Assembly: GCA_027886175.1 (NCBI GenBank)
Contig: JAJNNQ010000137.1
Coordinates: 36,814,001-36,878,000, forward strand
DNA: 64,000 nt
Direction of reading: 5' to 3'
Origin: Phylloscopus collybita
Lineage: Eukaryota > Chordata > Aves > Passeriformes > Phylloscopidae
The position numbers and the translations under genes were made by a program. The notes under the pieces were generated by a model. The model was not told the DNA's origin. It searched no databases and saw only the letters and a list, made by a program, of their open reading frames with translations. The stretch's first letter is position 1. Each line of letters opens with the position of its first letter. Below are positions 1 to 12,800 of the stretch, piece by piece.

Positions 1-1575
1 TCCAGAATGGCAATAGGTCCCTTAAGCATATAGCATTAATGCAAATTTTACAGTTCTTTCTGAAAATGCATTCTGTGTCTTACAGCCAGATAACTGAAAA
101 TTTGTCACAGAATTCCAGTCAAAGGATTTGTCACCCAAATTCTCCTTTTCTTCCCCATAATAATCATCTCCCCCAGCCATGAATGCGTTATCTCCAGTGT
201 ATTGCTAATCCTCAGATACAAAGTTCCTGAACTGAGGAAATGGGGTGGGACAGAGAGAGTGAAGAAACCCATGAATAAGAAATGGGGACTCTGAACCATC
301 TGTTTTAAAAAGAGAGGACAGATAAAATCAGATTTATGCAGGATAATTTTAAGGCCCATCTCTAAATTGTGCATGATTTTTAAGACCAGACTTGTCCTCT
401 TGTATGCGGTTAAGGTCCTTAATTTATTTTGGGGATTACAGTTTCAGAATTGCTAAGCGACTCACAGTCAGCAGATGATGGAAATTGCATCAGTCCATCC
501 ATGTATCCTCAAAACAGCAAAGTAACTGCTCCATTTTCTCACATCATTACAAAATATCTGCAACGTTATGACTTTGGCTTGAGGAGCTCTCAAATTACTG
601 GAAAAAGATTTCATAATTTTTTCAAGTAATGCTGAGCATTATTTTACCACCTTCAATACACACATGCTGGAGTATCTCAGTTTCTCTCCAATAAACCATA
701 AGATACCTTAGAAAATATAAATGCACGAATGCTAAAATAATATAGTCCAATCTTGGTTTTCTTTCCAGATAATAGTGTTACTGACTGTACATTTTACTCT
801 TTGACTTCTTTTCTTCAAAATTATGAAGTAATACATCCCTGTCTCCATTTGTGATTTCTGAAACACTGATAGCCTCTGGTAATTGTCCTGTATCATGTAC
901 AGTGCTTTCTGAAGACACGTTGGAACCACTGCAGACACACATAATTTAAAAATACTTCAGGGGTGTTCTCTGTACATCCAATATAGTCCTTTGAATTGCT
1001 CAGATATTTTCTCCAACAGGGCAGCCAGATAAAGACAAGGTAGAAATGGTAGCTCCAAATTGTTCAGAAAAGATATTCCCCTGCATTAAAGAAAACCACT
1101 GTCAGCCTCTGAAGACTTCCAACACATACTGAGCCACCAGAAGGGTGACAAAGAGACTTGTTAGAAAAGAGATGAATTGCTATGCTGACTTATCAGCACT
1201 AATGTGCAAGTTGTTTTACAGGATGAAAACCAGGAAAGATTTCTGCTCCCATTTCATTCTCCTACAAACCAAGTGGTAATATTTGCATGAGACTTCCTGC
1301 CAAAAGATAGCATTTCTGAAATAGGAACCTCAAAAACTATCCTAAAGTCAGTTAATCTCGACTGTATAGGGATATATAAACTGTGCACATATGCATATGT
1401 GCAAGTGTCTGTGTATGTGCTCTGTGATTAAGATAGTTTAAAATTTCCAAGGAAATTCTATTCGCTAAACTAGAATTGACAAAATGCATGCAACATTTGT
1501 GAGTGCCAAGTAAGACTAATTACAGTACTCAGCTGGTTTCCAACAAATGAATGATCTTAACTGTTTGTTTTTCAG

Positions 1576-1755
1576 CTGCCAGATGGAGTGGAATAGTCTG
1601 TGCCATGCATCCAGGGACAAGAAAAATACCTAAAAATTCAGATATATGGTTGATTGGTTTTGACAAGTACATTTTGTACCTCCTCATCATGTACATTTTT
1701 AATTCCAAATTTCAACTAAAGAAGCAACTGTTTACTTCCTCAACTCTCTCCTAAG
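1576..1755 (+). other. Candidate spliced exon, probably non-coding
   Basis: The segment is preceded by a good acceptor (a T-rich tract ending TTTTTCAG at 1575) and followed by a strong donor (AAG then GTAAGG from 1756). One frame stays open from the acceptor to a TAA at 1752-1754, one base before the donor, so the exon cannot carry a reading frame across its 3' border. It would therefore be an exon of a long non-coding RNA or a chance pairing of splice signals, which is common in AT-rich intergenic DNA. No protein family is recognised. Only transcript data would decide. Confidence 0.15.
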
Positions 1756-2551
1756 GTAAGGCTGCATGATACAACTTTCTAAAACAACACGCCAAACCAG
1801 ATATTTTTACTGATTGAATTCTAGGTCCTACTATCTTGTATTTAACTGGTGGTATCTAAGAGTCTGAGCATTGTCTTAATTCTACAAATAGCCCCAGTTG
1901 GCTTTTACTGATACCAGGGCAGTACAGTGTAAATAAGGTAAAAATGCAGGATTTGAGAACTGCTCACTGTTTGGGGAGGGCTCACAGTGCTACCGACTGT
2001 GCTTTGATCAGAAAATAGCAGGACCCAAAAGAGTTTATAAAAGACTATTTTGAAATGAGTGTTCTTAAGTTTGGAAGGTAGCATGGGGCTTAAATAAGCC
2101 CAGCTGGCAGCACTGCTGGAGCGCCTTCCACGTCTGGCTGGCATCGGGGAGCCGGATTGTGATCCCCTGACGCAGCTGGACACCATCTCTGTTTGTGTGG
2201 GAGATGGCACCACATGAGGACTGAAGTGCAAATGAAGTTACTGCTGTCCGACCCTTTTCCTTGTATAATTAGGGCAATCAGAGGGGAACAATACATTTGA
2301 AGTTGCAACTGCGGCTCCAGCCACATCCAGCTGATAGTTTGACACATCCATGAAAACAGCGTGTGTCATGACATTTGCAGATGAATAAGCAACCCAGGAA
2401 ACTCTCCAAAACAAATTATGTATGTCTGTGTGTATGTATCTACTCTTTATTTGCTTTTAAGCATTTCTCCATATAATTCAAATCCCTGATGTTTCAAATC
2501 CCTTTCCCCTCACTCCATGTACCAGCAGGAGCTTGTTATGTAAGAGAAGTT

Positions 2552-2573
2552 AAAAAAAAAAAAAAAAAAAAAA
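2552..2573. repeat. Poly(A) run, 22 bases
   Basis: An uninterrupted run of 22 A. The sequence upstream does not resemble CR1, a known SINE or a processed gene copy, so I treat it as a simple repeat rather than a retroposon tail. Confidence 0.85.
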
Positions 2574-3456
2574 GTCTGGTTTTCACCGCTGGAGACTGAG
2601 ATGTATACAAAATTTTACTATTATGTCCTTATTGCTTGATAAGGACATCTGCAAAATTTACACAATCCACACATGAAGGATTTCATCCATCAGTGATTTT
2701 ACTGTGGTAGAGAACATATAAGCTCAGTAATAATGAATGAAACAATTAAATGAATAATAATTATTCTAATATAGGTAGAGTCAGAGACCATCCTAATTTC
2801 TTTGCATTATAGGACCAGTGATCTCTGAGCTATTCCAACAGACAAATAAAACCCATGATGTTGAGAATCCCTGGACAGATGAGGGATCTCTAAGCATCCA
2901 GTTTTTCAAGCACGATTTAAGGCAAAGGTTAGTTGGCTTTATATTTAAAGTGCAGCTACAAGACCTGTCAAAAGAATTTTTGTATGTATTTTTTATTTTT
3001 TCTATGATATCTGGTATTAATATTTTAGCTCCAGATGGCTGCTGATTCCATTTCTCCTTGTTGAATCTGGACTCTTTTTGAATAAATGTGGATTGGTGTA
3101 TACACATTTAACAAATAGAGACTACTATAATAGAGACTAAGCTAATCTCAAAACCACCACCAATCAAAAAGGCTTCTGAGGATTTTCTCCTCCTTTCACA
3201 AGTGAATAAATGGTTTATGATGTTGTCTTTCTTCAGGTTTTTTTGGTACGATAATTATTTCCTATACCTATGAGCTCTGAACATCCCATAGCTCAAGTTT
3301 TCCTTTTGTTTCTCCCTGGTCCCATTCTGTTTGATCACAAAACTGTCCATGCCAAGGGAGACTTAAATTTGTTTCCTTGTGCCATCTGGTGGAGATTATT
3401 TGTAAAGCACAACAGCTTTGAAATATTTCCTCCACTGTTGTGTTGCCAGGATTTCT

Positions 3457-3746
3457 CTTTTCTTTTCTTTTCTTTTCTTTTCTTTTCTTTTCTTTTCTTT
3501 TCTTTTCTTTTCTTTTCTTTTCTTTTCTTTTCTTTTCTTTTCTTTTCTTTTCTTTTCTTTTCTTTTCTTTTCTTTTCTTTTCTCTTTTCTTTTCTTTTCT
3601 TTTCTTTTCTTTTCTTTTCTTTTCTTTTCTTTTCTTTTCTTTTCTTCTTTTTTCTGTTTTCTGTTTTCTTTTTTCTTTTTTCTTTTTTCTTTTTTCTTTT
3701 TTCTTTTCTCTTCCCTCCCCTCCCCTCCCCTCCCCACCCCTCCCCT
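3457..3746. repeat. Long polypyrimidine compound microsatellite
   Basis: Almost 290 bases of pure or nearly pure pyrimidine. It starts as a pentamer array of TTTTC to about 3645 with one short interruption near 3582. It passes through a short TTTTC/TG-interrupted zone into heptamer repeats of C plus six T (about 3665-3705) and ends as CCCCT repeats (about 3711-3746). The opposite strand is polypurine. All long lysine/arginine-rich or Phe/Ser/Leu-rich open frames across this tract are artefacts of the repeat. Confidence 0.95.
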
Positions 3747-4173
3747 GCTCTTTTTTCCCACCCTGCAAAACAGTAATGGCTCTGGAAGAACTTTAGGTAA
3801 TGTGAACATTTATGTATGTGCCACTTAAATAGAATACTACATTTTTTATTTCCTTTAAGAATAGAGAAGTACAAAAGTTAAATTTTTACCTTGAAAGAAC
3901 AATTTTAAAGCAGGGTAAAAAATTGTTCTGTAGTTTGCAGACAATTCTGTATTTTGAGAGCTGTCATGTCTACTTCACAAGCTTTTTCTTTAATATTACT
4001 CCAGGGAAACCAATTTATGGTAAATCAAAAATAGTTAAGGGTTTCAGGAAAACTTTGCAAAAGTCATCAAAATGCTACAGCTGCTCTTTTGGTAAAAAAC
4101 AAAGCTTACTGTATTTCTTAGTTGCTTCAGAAACTTTCATGTAGAAAAACGTAGAACTAAGGAAATATAATAT

Positions 4174-4207
4174 AATGTAATGTAATGTAATGTAATGTAA
4201 TGTAATG
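4174..4207. repeat. AATGT pentanucleotide microsatellite
   Basis: Six complete AATGT units followed by a partial unit, with no interruption visible. Confidence 0.92.
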
Positions 4208-4491
4208 ATATATTGAAAAATAAGTTTATGTAGCTTACTGGAATATTTTATTTAAAGTCAGTAATACAGAAATAATTATTCTTCATGCCAAACTTATCTC
4301 TTTCATTTGCTGCCATATTTATATTTATATAAATATTATTTGTTCCACTTAAACCAATCACATATGTCCATCTTTATTTCTCCCCACAAACTACAGTTTC
4401 ATTACTTTTATTGCCATAAGTTACTTTTACTGGTCATAAAGTTTATGAAATTTGTTTCCCAATAAGAGATGGGAAAGGGTCAAAATTACTT

Positions 4492-4495
<4 letters not shown>

Positions 4496-4526
<31 letters not shown>
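4496..4526. repeat. AC dinucleotide microsatellite
   Basis: 31 bases of perfect alternating A and C, about 15.5 units. Confidence 0.95.
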
Positions 4527-4528
<2 letters not shown>

Positions 4529-7096
4529 CCTTCAGTATATTAAATTTTCCTAAGGAAATTTCCCCTTGTTCACTTGGGTGACAATCTCAAGTAATGTGCA
4601 TAAAGAAATTCAAATTTATCTTGCAAATAAAGTAATACCACGACTGTTCATGAATTTATGATATTTCTAATTTTAAAATTAAAGAGTGATGAGAGACTTT
4701 AAAAAGCAGTTCTCATTGAATTTAGCTATTTTCCAATTAAGTTTATAATTTTCAACTGAAGTTAAATGAAAATGTCTCTGTTTAGAGTATAAGCCTACTA
4801 TGTACTAAAACCTGAATTCTTTCTACATGAGAAAAAGTTGCATTTAGTTAAGATTTAACTTAGGCTTTCACAGCTTGAATAACTATTATACTGAAAGTCT
4901 CTCATTTCTGGGCATTCACGTCTGCTTAACAATTAACCAAGAATTACTTTACCAACTGTGTCTAATTTAGCTTTTGTGCCTAATTTCTAGGATTAAATTA
5001 AAAACAGATGGCCCCTGAGTGGTAAAATGAGCATAAATTAGTCTTATATATTGAAATTAACATGGCAAAATATTAAAATGAAGCTGAAGTACATTTTAGG
5101 TGGTGTCTTGCCTTTTCTAAAAGTTAGCATGATGGTGAGCATAATTGAGCAATCTTGCACTCTGGATCTGGAGCCTTAAAAATCCATCTGTCCAGAGAGT
5201 CACCTCCTAGAATGTGGGGTACTTTTCCACAGAAATACACAGAAAGATGTTATGATCTTAATTGCATATGCCAATAAATCAGACAGGAGGGATATTAAGA
5301 TATCTCTTCAGGTTTATAGTGCAATTTAGGGGCATAGGGTCCCTAAATAAGGCAAAGCAATTTAGGCACTCTCTGTGCCCTTTTCGCTCTCACACTCATC
5401 TCCCTTATCTCAACATACAGTCAGCAAAGAGCTCCCTCCCTCAGCATGCAAGAACAATCAGAGCTTGAGAAATTAAAGAAAATCTGATTTAATTCTCATT
5501 ATTTTCCTAGAAATTCTCTTTGAGAGAAAGGAACTATCTTCCTTAGACTTTCTTCCTAAGATTTTGACATAAGAGAGAGATCTCCTTACTCTACATGTAG
5601 TTCTTATGAATAACGGTTGGGACTTGCACAGACAGGAAGAGTTGCTTTTATGAGCAAGTGGGATTTCTGTAAACATAGAGAGCTGAAAACCTTCCACTCA
5701 TTTAAGATACATTAAAGGCATAATCTTGCCCAAGAGAGACACATGAATTAATTAATTTATAAGATGTTTTGGAAAGAGGGCTTAAACGATTAGGCAGTAT
5801 CAAACATCTGTCATTGTGTTGTAACAGGTGGATGGCCCATCAATATTTCTTTTTTTCTGAGGACATCAAGCATCTTCAAGCATTTCTGTTTTAGCTATTG
5901 TCTTTGGAATGGCTGATAAGGACCTTCCATCTCCTTCCTCTCATTCATCCTGCTTCTCATCACTTGATACTGTAGCCACCAAACCATTCTTCAAGACAGC
6001 TGTGCCTTCAAGCACAAAGTAAATTATGCACACAAATGAAGACAGTGAAATTGGAGCTGATTTATTGCTTTCTGCAAGGCTTTTTTTCAAAGAACTTCTG
6101 CTGACAGTCAGGAGAATCATTAGGCCACTAGGATTGTGTCAGAATTTACACTCTGACCTCAAGTTCTTTGTCCTCCTGCCTGACTCACAGAAAAAAAAAT
6201 GTTTTCCTAACAAAGAGTTATTCTTTTTTTAATGCATGAAGATCTAATGGCATTGTGAGCTCCCCACTGATACATCAGTGCCTATGAAACCAAATCAAGA
6301 GGCACTGGCACTGTTTTACCCTCAGCTACCCCAGATTTCTATGTCAGTCTACACATAACGACCCTGTTCCTGTTCGACCAAGCTCTGAGCCAACTTGCCC
6401 AGCTGTATTTCTGTTTGGGCTTCCTGACCTGGACTCTGCAGTAGGGTGTTTTCTGCCTCCCTTTCCTCTTCTCAGCAAAATGACACAGCAACTGGTGCAG
6501 AGCACACTGCTGCTTCTGCAGGGTCATGGGGGTCTGAGTGAAGAAAGAGGTTTGGGGAAGCATTCCATGCCCTAGGTCAGCAGATATGGAAGGAAAGTGC
6601 ACCAATGCCCCACTCACTAGGCTGCAACCTCCTTTTGTCATCCTACAGAGGAATGGGAGTCTGACCTTGACTTTCTGAAACCAGGTCCCACCACCACGGA
6701 GAAGCTCCAGAATTTACCAAAAAATGAACTTAGAGCTGTGCAAGAAATTGGGGAGCCTGGGAAGCCTCCAGAAATTTGATTTGTTTTGTCTCTAAAATCA
6801 ATAAAATTACCTGTCCTAGAAATAATATTTTTAAAGCAAAGCATGGATCACACATGGGTTCTGAACACAGTTTGTGTCCCTGTAATATGTCTAAACTTAC
6901 ATATTTAACAGAACAGGATGCTGGGAGCCTGCATATATCTCCCTATTATCATGCTTGTTTTACAGCTATAGCTAAAGCTTACTATTGAAAATTCAGGTTT
7001 CTGAAATTTTTAGCAATCATAACACTTGAATTATTCCCTGTTAGGCCTGAAGGAATCTTTATGATTAACTTCACTGATGAAGAGAAATCATTAATT

Positions 7097-7148
7097 AAAA
7101 AAACAAAACAAACAAACAAACAAACAAAACATAAACAAAAACAAAAAA
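7097..7148. repeat. AAAC/AAAAC-rich simple repeat
   Basis: An imperfect array of AAAC and AAAAAC units. The complementary strand gives Val/Phe/Cys-rich spurious frames. No retroposon body is recognised on either side. Confidence 0.85.
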
Positions 7149-7893
7149 CCACCCAAACCATCATCTAATTGCAAAACCCTTTCTAAATTAGGGATAAATC
7201 CACTGAAGAAAATTCAAAGAAACAAGTCCTTCCTTCTGGGGAACCTGTCTTGAACATACACATAGTTCTTTTCTGTGGTATGATATATACATTTCTGTGA
7301 ACATTTTGCCTGCTGGGATATTTTGGGAGAGGAGGAGGGGTTTTTGATTGTTTTTCAATTTTTTTACATCTCTGGTTTGTGTACATCCACCATATAATAT
7401 GCTGTGGTCCTAAAATCACAAGGCAGGGTCATGGGAGATTGAGGCAGATATGTCTCTTGAGCTGGCTCAAAAACTCCTATGAGTTGTGAGGTAGTGTAAG
7501 AGGTGAAATCTCTTAATAGGAAACTTCAATCTTCTTATGGGAAATATTAGCAGGAAGTATTAGCAGGACCTAATCCCTCCAGCTAGATTGAAAACAGCAG
7601 AAGAAATATTGTTGCCTCCTTGGTAAATCAAGAATCAAAGAGCAAAAGGAAAGAGAGAAAAACATTATGGTGTTTTTCAGATTGCACAAGACCTTCACTT
7701 AGGTAAGAAATTCCAGGGTTTTCAAGAAAGTTGAACCAAGTGTGAAGTATCAGCAAGTGCTTTGTCAGCAGCCTTATGCAGACCTCATAAATTCTGACTT
7801 CTGAAATCTTTCAAGGACTAGAGGAGATTTTTTTTTAGAGGAATCAGAATGACATTTTAAAGGTACCAAAAATAATTGTACAAAGCCTCTTAG

Positions 7894-8056
7894 ACTCATG
7901 GAATCACTTAGGTTGGAAAAGACCCCTAAGATCAAGTCCAACCACTAATCCAGCACTACCAAGTCAACCACCTAATTATGTCCCTATGTGCCACATCTAC
8001 ACATCTATTAAAGACATTCAGGGATGGCTACTCAGTAACATTCCTGGGCAGCTCCT
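7894..8056 (-). mobile_element. CR1 LINE 3' fragment
   Basis: Read on the minus strand this is the 3' end of an avian CR1 non-LTR retrotransposon. On the plus strand one sees the inverted CR1 tail: a degenerate ATGGAATCA motif, then GGTTGGAAAAGACCC, AAGATCAAGTCCAACC, and a downstream segment ending near 'GGGCAG'. This order matches the well-known reversed CR1 3' end. It is 5'-truncated and has no coding capacity. The inner boundary near 8056 is approximate, because similarity fades after the CTGGGCAGCTC segment. Confidence 0.85.
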
Positions 8057-9206
8057 GTTTTTTTCCTTAGCCACATGTTACTTGGCTGTGCTTGAGTTGG
8101 TTGGGGAGAGACTGCATTTTTCAGAGGCTTCATCTGGGAGCCCTTCCTGGTCAAACAGAAGCCAGGATAGAAGGATACTGACCCTGAGAAACTCCTCAAC
8201 TTCAAGTGGTTTTTAAATACACATCCTTCAAAGTATTTTTTGATTTCCCATGTACCTCGGTTAATTTTGGAAAGCAAATGCTCTGTAAGATGGAGCTCCC
8301 AAACCTCTCAAAAGCAGACATTTCCAGGAGAGAGAAAACAGGTCACAGGTCTTCTCCTTGGCTGAAAAGCTGTGCTGCAGGCTGTCAGCATCCTTCCCAG
8401 CAGCAGAAAGATTTCATTTCCATCTGAATAACCTCACCACCACAGAAGGAGCACTCACAGAGTGGTGATGTCTCTCCCCCATACTGCCCTGTCTGCCCAC
8501 ACAAATGCAGTTTGCTCTTTGGCATTTCTCAGCTACCCCCAGAAGAAAAGTGACAGATTTGAGCTCCATCTGTGAGACAGACCCAGACCTCAAGCCTTAG
8601 CCTATTGGTGTGAGATGACAGGCCTCATTGCCACAGCATGAGAGAGAAATCCTGCTCAGGTCTCTCAGGAAATAGGGTGTACAACTGTCCTGGGTTCAAC
8701 AACTTCAGCTGTGGTTGGGTTCAGGTCTGCAGCAGTAGCCCTGGTTTAGGTGCCCATGGTCTGGAGAAACAGAGAATTTCATACAAACCCCTGAATTTGA
8801 TGCCTGCACTACTTGTCAGCTTGCAGTTTTAGCTTGACAACCTAAAGAGTGTGGCTTCCCATGCATTTTTTATAAATTATATACTTATATATCTTCATTT
8901 ATATGCAATTTATATGCATACAAACAAGTCAGTACAGAGTTTCCAAATCCTCGATCTCTCACTAAAAAAATGAAACCAAATCAAACCAGCTACCCTCCCA
9001 TCCTGGGCACTTACTGATTTTCAATTCTAAATCTGACAGCAAAACAGATGGTGGAGAAATTGCATTCCCACGAGTTTCCTGAAAACAGGACATTGGTTTA
9101 TTTGACAAGCTGAGGGAAAAACAAATGACCCATCTCCCCACAGAGTATCAGCAAACAAGAACAGTAATGGAAGTCTCAACCACTAAGAACATTTTATCTG
9201 GACTTT
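8057..9206. other. Unique non-coding stretch
   Basis: I see no gene or classifiable repeat here. Short overlapping open frames at 8032-8427 and 8638-8832 match nothing I know. The stretch ends at the 5-bp target duplication of the LTR that follows. Confidence 0.55.
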
Positions 9207-9211
9207 GTATC

Positions 9212-9872
9212 TGTCCTGGTTTAGGGCAAATTTGGGAGGAAACCTCTTAAGGGGGTTCCTGTGGAAAGCAAACCCAAACGGCCTCTCCCCCCAGCCAGTC
9301 CGGGAAAAAAGAACTTCCTTGGAGAAAAGTGGAAAAAATTATTTATTTAACAAACAAGATGCCCACAAGCACACAAAAAAATTAAAAATAAATAAAAAAA
9401 TAATACAAAACAATAAAACCTCTCTGCAGAGAGCTGGCAAACTGAGGCAGTCCTTGCCGTGGGTGCAGCTCAGCTCCCTCAGTCTCTCACCAGCCCCACT
9501 TCCTCCGCAGGGCCAGGCCCGGCGGCCGCAGGTGCCAGCCCTCGCTGCTCCTCTGGGTTTGTCAGGCCAGAGCAGATTTAAACTGCCCCAAGAAAAAGTG
9601 AAAAAAAAAAAAACCAGTCCAGGGAACTTCTCTGCCTCAGCTAGCTAAAGCTAACTAAAAGCACAGGAGATCTCTGTCCCACTGCTGTCCGTGCCTCAGC
9701 CGAACGCCGCAGCCAGGCCGTGTGGGAGTCAGGCAGTTTTCTCAAAACAAACTGCGGCTGCTTCTTTCTCCCCCTTCGCTCCCAGAACCATTTTAAAGGT
9801 ACAGAACTTAATATACAGCACAAACAGAACAGATGATTGGAGATTCAAGCATCATAAAGTCACCCTAGAATA
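9212..9872 (-). mobile_element. Solo LTR, ERVL-like, group 1
   Basis: A 661-bp solitary LTR on the minus strand, flanked by perfect 5-bp target duplications GTATC at 9207-9211 and 9873-9877. Its 3' end on the minus strand reads AATTTGCCCTAAACCAGGACA and is homologous to the end of the LTR at 33524-34204. The minus-strand 5' end reads TATTCTAGGG, so the usual TG has decayed to TA. An AATAAA signal lies on the minus strand at 9342-9347. The middle is GC-rich (CCGGCGGCCGC near 9520), unlike the AT-rich surroundings, and A-rich at 9375-9420. The 5-bp duplication is the known size for class III ERVs. No internal proviral sequence flanks it. Confidence 0.9.
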
Positions 9873-12800
9873 GTATCCTATTGGATGTAGAGAATTAATC
9901 TAGAAGTCGGGGAGACTCGAGGACAAAGTGCTGCTATTACCTCTGCTAACAGTGCAGCATGTTGGAAATTGCTCTGCAGAGATGCATGGCAAGCCCTGCT
10001 CACTTTGCAGGAACCTCTTTGTCCCGCCTAGGTCTTGGATCACATGCCCGAGCTCAACTTGACCTTAATTAATAGACGTTGCACTGAAGAACTTGTTGCC
10101 AAGGGACTAACAATGATTCTGTATGCAAAGACGTAAATTTATTCTCTCTTCAGCAGAAAAAAAGAATTAATAAAGCCTTCATTCACAACATAAATGACAT
10201 GGAACAATTCAGAAGAAATGAATGTTTGAAAGCCTGAACCATGTAGGGAGAGTTCCAGTGAAAACTCTCTGTATCAATATTTTATTCTGAAAATGTATGA
10301 ACAGTAAAAGGATCTAATTCATGAATCTTCATAAATATTAAATTGTTCTAAATGCATTCATCATGCAATTCACCTATAATTTGTGCACAGCTTAAATGTG
10401 AAGTGATTCTCAAGATTCTCTTCATTTTCCAGGATTAGACTTTGATGTTATTCTGACTTCTCTGACTCATTCTTCTTTTTCCTGACAGAGACAACAATCC
10501 TTGCAGAATAATGAATTTGAAAAATTCATCCTTTGATGAACAATCAGAAAAAGAAAGAAGCTCACATTATTAAATGCACAAATATGCAGATGTGAGTGCT
10601 TTTTACTTTCATTTTTCTTTATGAAACTGTAGGTTTAATCAGCAAATTAAGTATTTTCTCTAATTTGCCAGAACACCTAATATGCATTCTCTTCACTGTC
10701 TTTCATTGGATATATTTAGGAATACGCAAATAACAGATCTTTCCTAAAAAGCAGATAGAATTGTATTTTTTCCAGAAATTATACAGAAAAACCTTATCAG
10801 CTGTTTAGAAATAAAATGCTTTTTACTGTAAAGGGCAAGGCTTAAGTTCTTTCCTCTGTGAAAATAAGACTTACTTTGGTACATAGAGATTTCAGATGTT
10901 GATTCCAATAGCAGATGTCTACATTTGTTGCAAATCTTGGGTAAATTTCCTTTGACCACTGGATATCAGAATATTTATGAAATGGTGTCTACATCAGAGC
11001 TGGTTTTTTTCAATTACCATTAAGTCTGTGGAAAGAAATAGGCATTTCTGGAACATAATCACAAGTCCAATGGAACACTTTTCTGTCTGTTTCTTTCCAT
11101 TGACTCTGAAGGCTGGCTAGTGTGAATGTGACATGCTCTACAAAAAGAGCAGCAGAGGAGTACAGCTGGCAACAAGCTTTCATGGGAATCTGAAGTCTTT
11201 TGAAACCATCAGTAAAGAAAGTAGTTCCTGCCTGTGACGCTAAAAGAGTTCAAGATCTACACTATCTGCATCTTGAGTACACTATCCTGAGAGCTTAGAC
11301 TGTGTATTTAAGTTGAATTGCATAATGATGTCTTTATATGATTGAAGGGAAAGGGGAGAAATATGACCCTCTAAAAATAAACGGGCTCCAGATGGAGAGA
11401 AGGACAGAGCAGGAGCTGCAGCTGGCCTAGCATCTGTCACTGCATCTGAGGTTCTCTCTAAAATCCTGTTTTCATGAGTTTCTCCTCTTTGAAAATCTCT
11501 TGAAGAAGAGCTCACAGGATGAGGCCATTTGGGAGGCATTTCATGACATACATGATGAAATGGCTGCATTCATGAGATTTAGGCAAGGACTGACTGGATC
11601 AGAGGGTTGGACTCTGAACCTGAACAGTAAAAACAGCTCAGATGGCTTCCCAGGGGTGCTTTATCTACTGAGTGGTGGGACAAGCTGGGTCACAGGAGTG
11701 GGACAAAACTTATGTACAAAAAATTCTCTTGCCATGCTTGCTCATCCTTTCTTCCCTCATCTATCCCACTGCAAACTTGTGGAGATAGAGGAAGGATTTA
11801 TTCTTTCTTCCAAGCACCAATTCACTGAGTACAAGTGAATCAGATGAGAACTGTGTGAGATGCCTTATAAATAGAGATGACTAGAGTCTGAAATAGCTCA
11901 TCTGAGAAAGTACAGAGAGTATGATCAAAACACTCATGGGTGAATGAAAAATACAATCTGCTTGACATCTTTAAAGTGGTATGTTGGGTGCGTGCTCTCT
12001 TGCAAAAAAGCCATTTGGTGGGACCACCTATGGAAAAAAAAATCAAAAAACTAAAAGTGAGCTTGTATACAGAAGTGCCTTTCTAGCTTCTGAACAAGGC
12101 ATTCAATACTTACACATAAATATTACACTTCTCAATACTCCAAGAATCACCCTTACTGAGAGAGATTTGCCAAGTTGTTTCTGGTATAAAATGGGTTGAA
12201 CACAATAGATGTAAGAAGCAGATAATTCAATAGAGTAGTTGTGGGTTACATAGAAATTTCCTTTCAATGTCATCTTCTCCAATAAAAATGCAAATATAAA
12301 ACTCATTTAGTTGCAAGAGCACTTAATAAATCTTAGTAAGAGCAAAACAGAAGTGTTGGATTATTCTTCCAGTACATTATGGTCACATCTGATTCCTTCA
12401 CTAATGCTCATTTAGGAGTCACTTGCTTCTATTATTTGAAAAGGTCACAACTCATATGCCAAATGGATTTGTATTGCCACAAGTCCAGTTTCAAATTAGA
12501 TGAATAGCTTAGTGACCTCTGGTTGCTGTTGTCTTTATAATACATGGCTTGTTAGAACATTTTTCTTTGTGAGGTACAGTTAAATTAATATCAAAATCAA
12601 CAACCCCATGAGGTAGAGCAGTTCATCTCACCTAGTTTTAGTCACCTAAGTCAGCTATCAGGTCAATAGGGTACTATGATCTGTATGAACAACAGATTTT
12701 AGAAATGCTTTAATTTATGGGCAGATCATATACACATACAAATATATATATAAACGTTCATATTTACATTTATATGTGTATTTAAAGGATAGGTCAAAAT

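Larger units (their letters stand above)
1..3456. other. AT-rich non-coding stretch, no recognised gene
   Basis: No recognisable gene or transposon is visible in this stretch. Open frames are short and uninformative. Two points stand out: a possible spliced exon at 1576-1755 (listed separately) and a locally GC-richer island at about 2090-2350 with no recognisable protein. A 22-base poly(A) run sits at 2552-2573. I see nothing else to name. Confidence 0.6.
3747..7893. other. AT-rich non-coding stretch with microsatellites
   Basis: Between the polypyrimidine tract and the first CR1 I see no gene. It contains the AATGT array, the AC array and the AAAC-rich tract listed separately. Short open frames at 5473-5697 (minus), 6026-6232 (plus) and 6339-6641 (minus, 100 codons) resemble no protein I know and have no convincing splice or promoter context. 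Confidence 0.6.

Noticed and set aside
2552..2573. Tail of a processed pseudogene
   Set aside because: The upstream sequence does not look like a spliced gene copy and no flanking target duplication was seen.
3268..3874. Overlapping lysine/arginine/glutamate-rich and Phe/Ser/Leu-rich frames up to 179 codons
   Set aside because: They are translations of the polypyrimidine/polypurine microsatellite at 3457-3746 and carry no independent evidence of coding.
9205..9648. 147-codon plus-strand frame
   Set aside because: It runs antisense through the group 1 LTR at 9212-9872, where the related LTR at 33524 does not preserve it.
11500..11838. 112-codon plus-strand frame with a protein-like composition
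   Set aside because: No domain, no convincing splice or promoter context, and length within chance expectation for this window.
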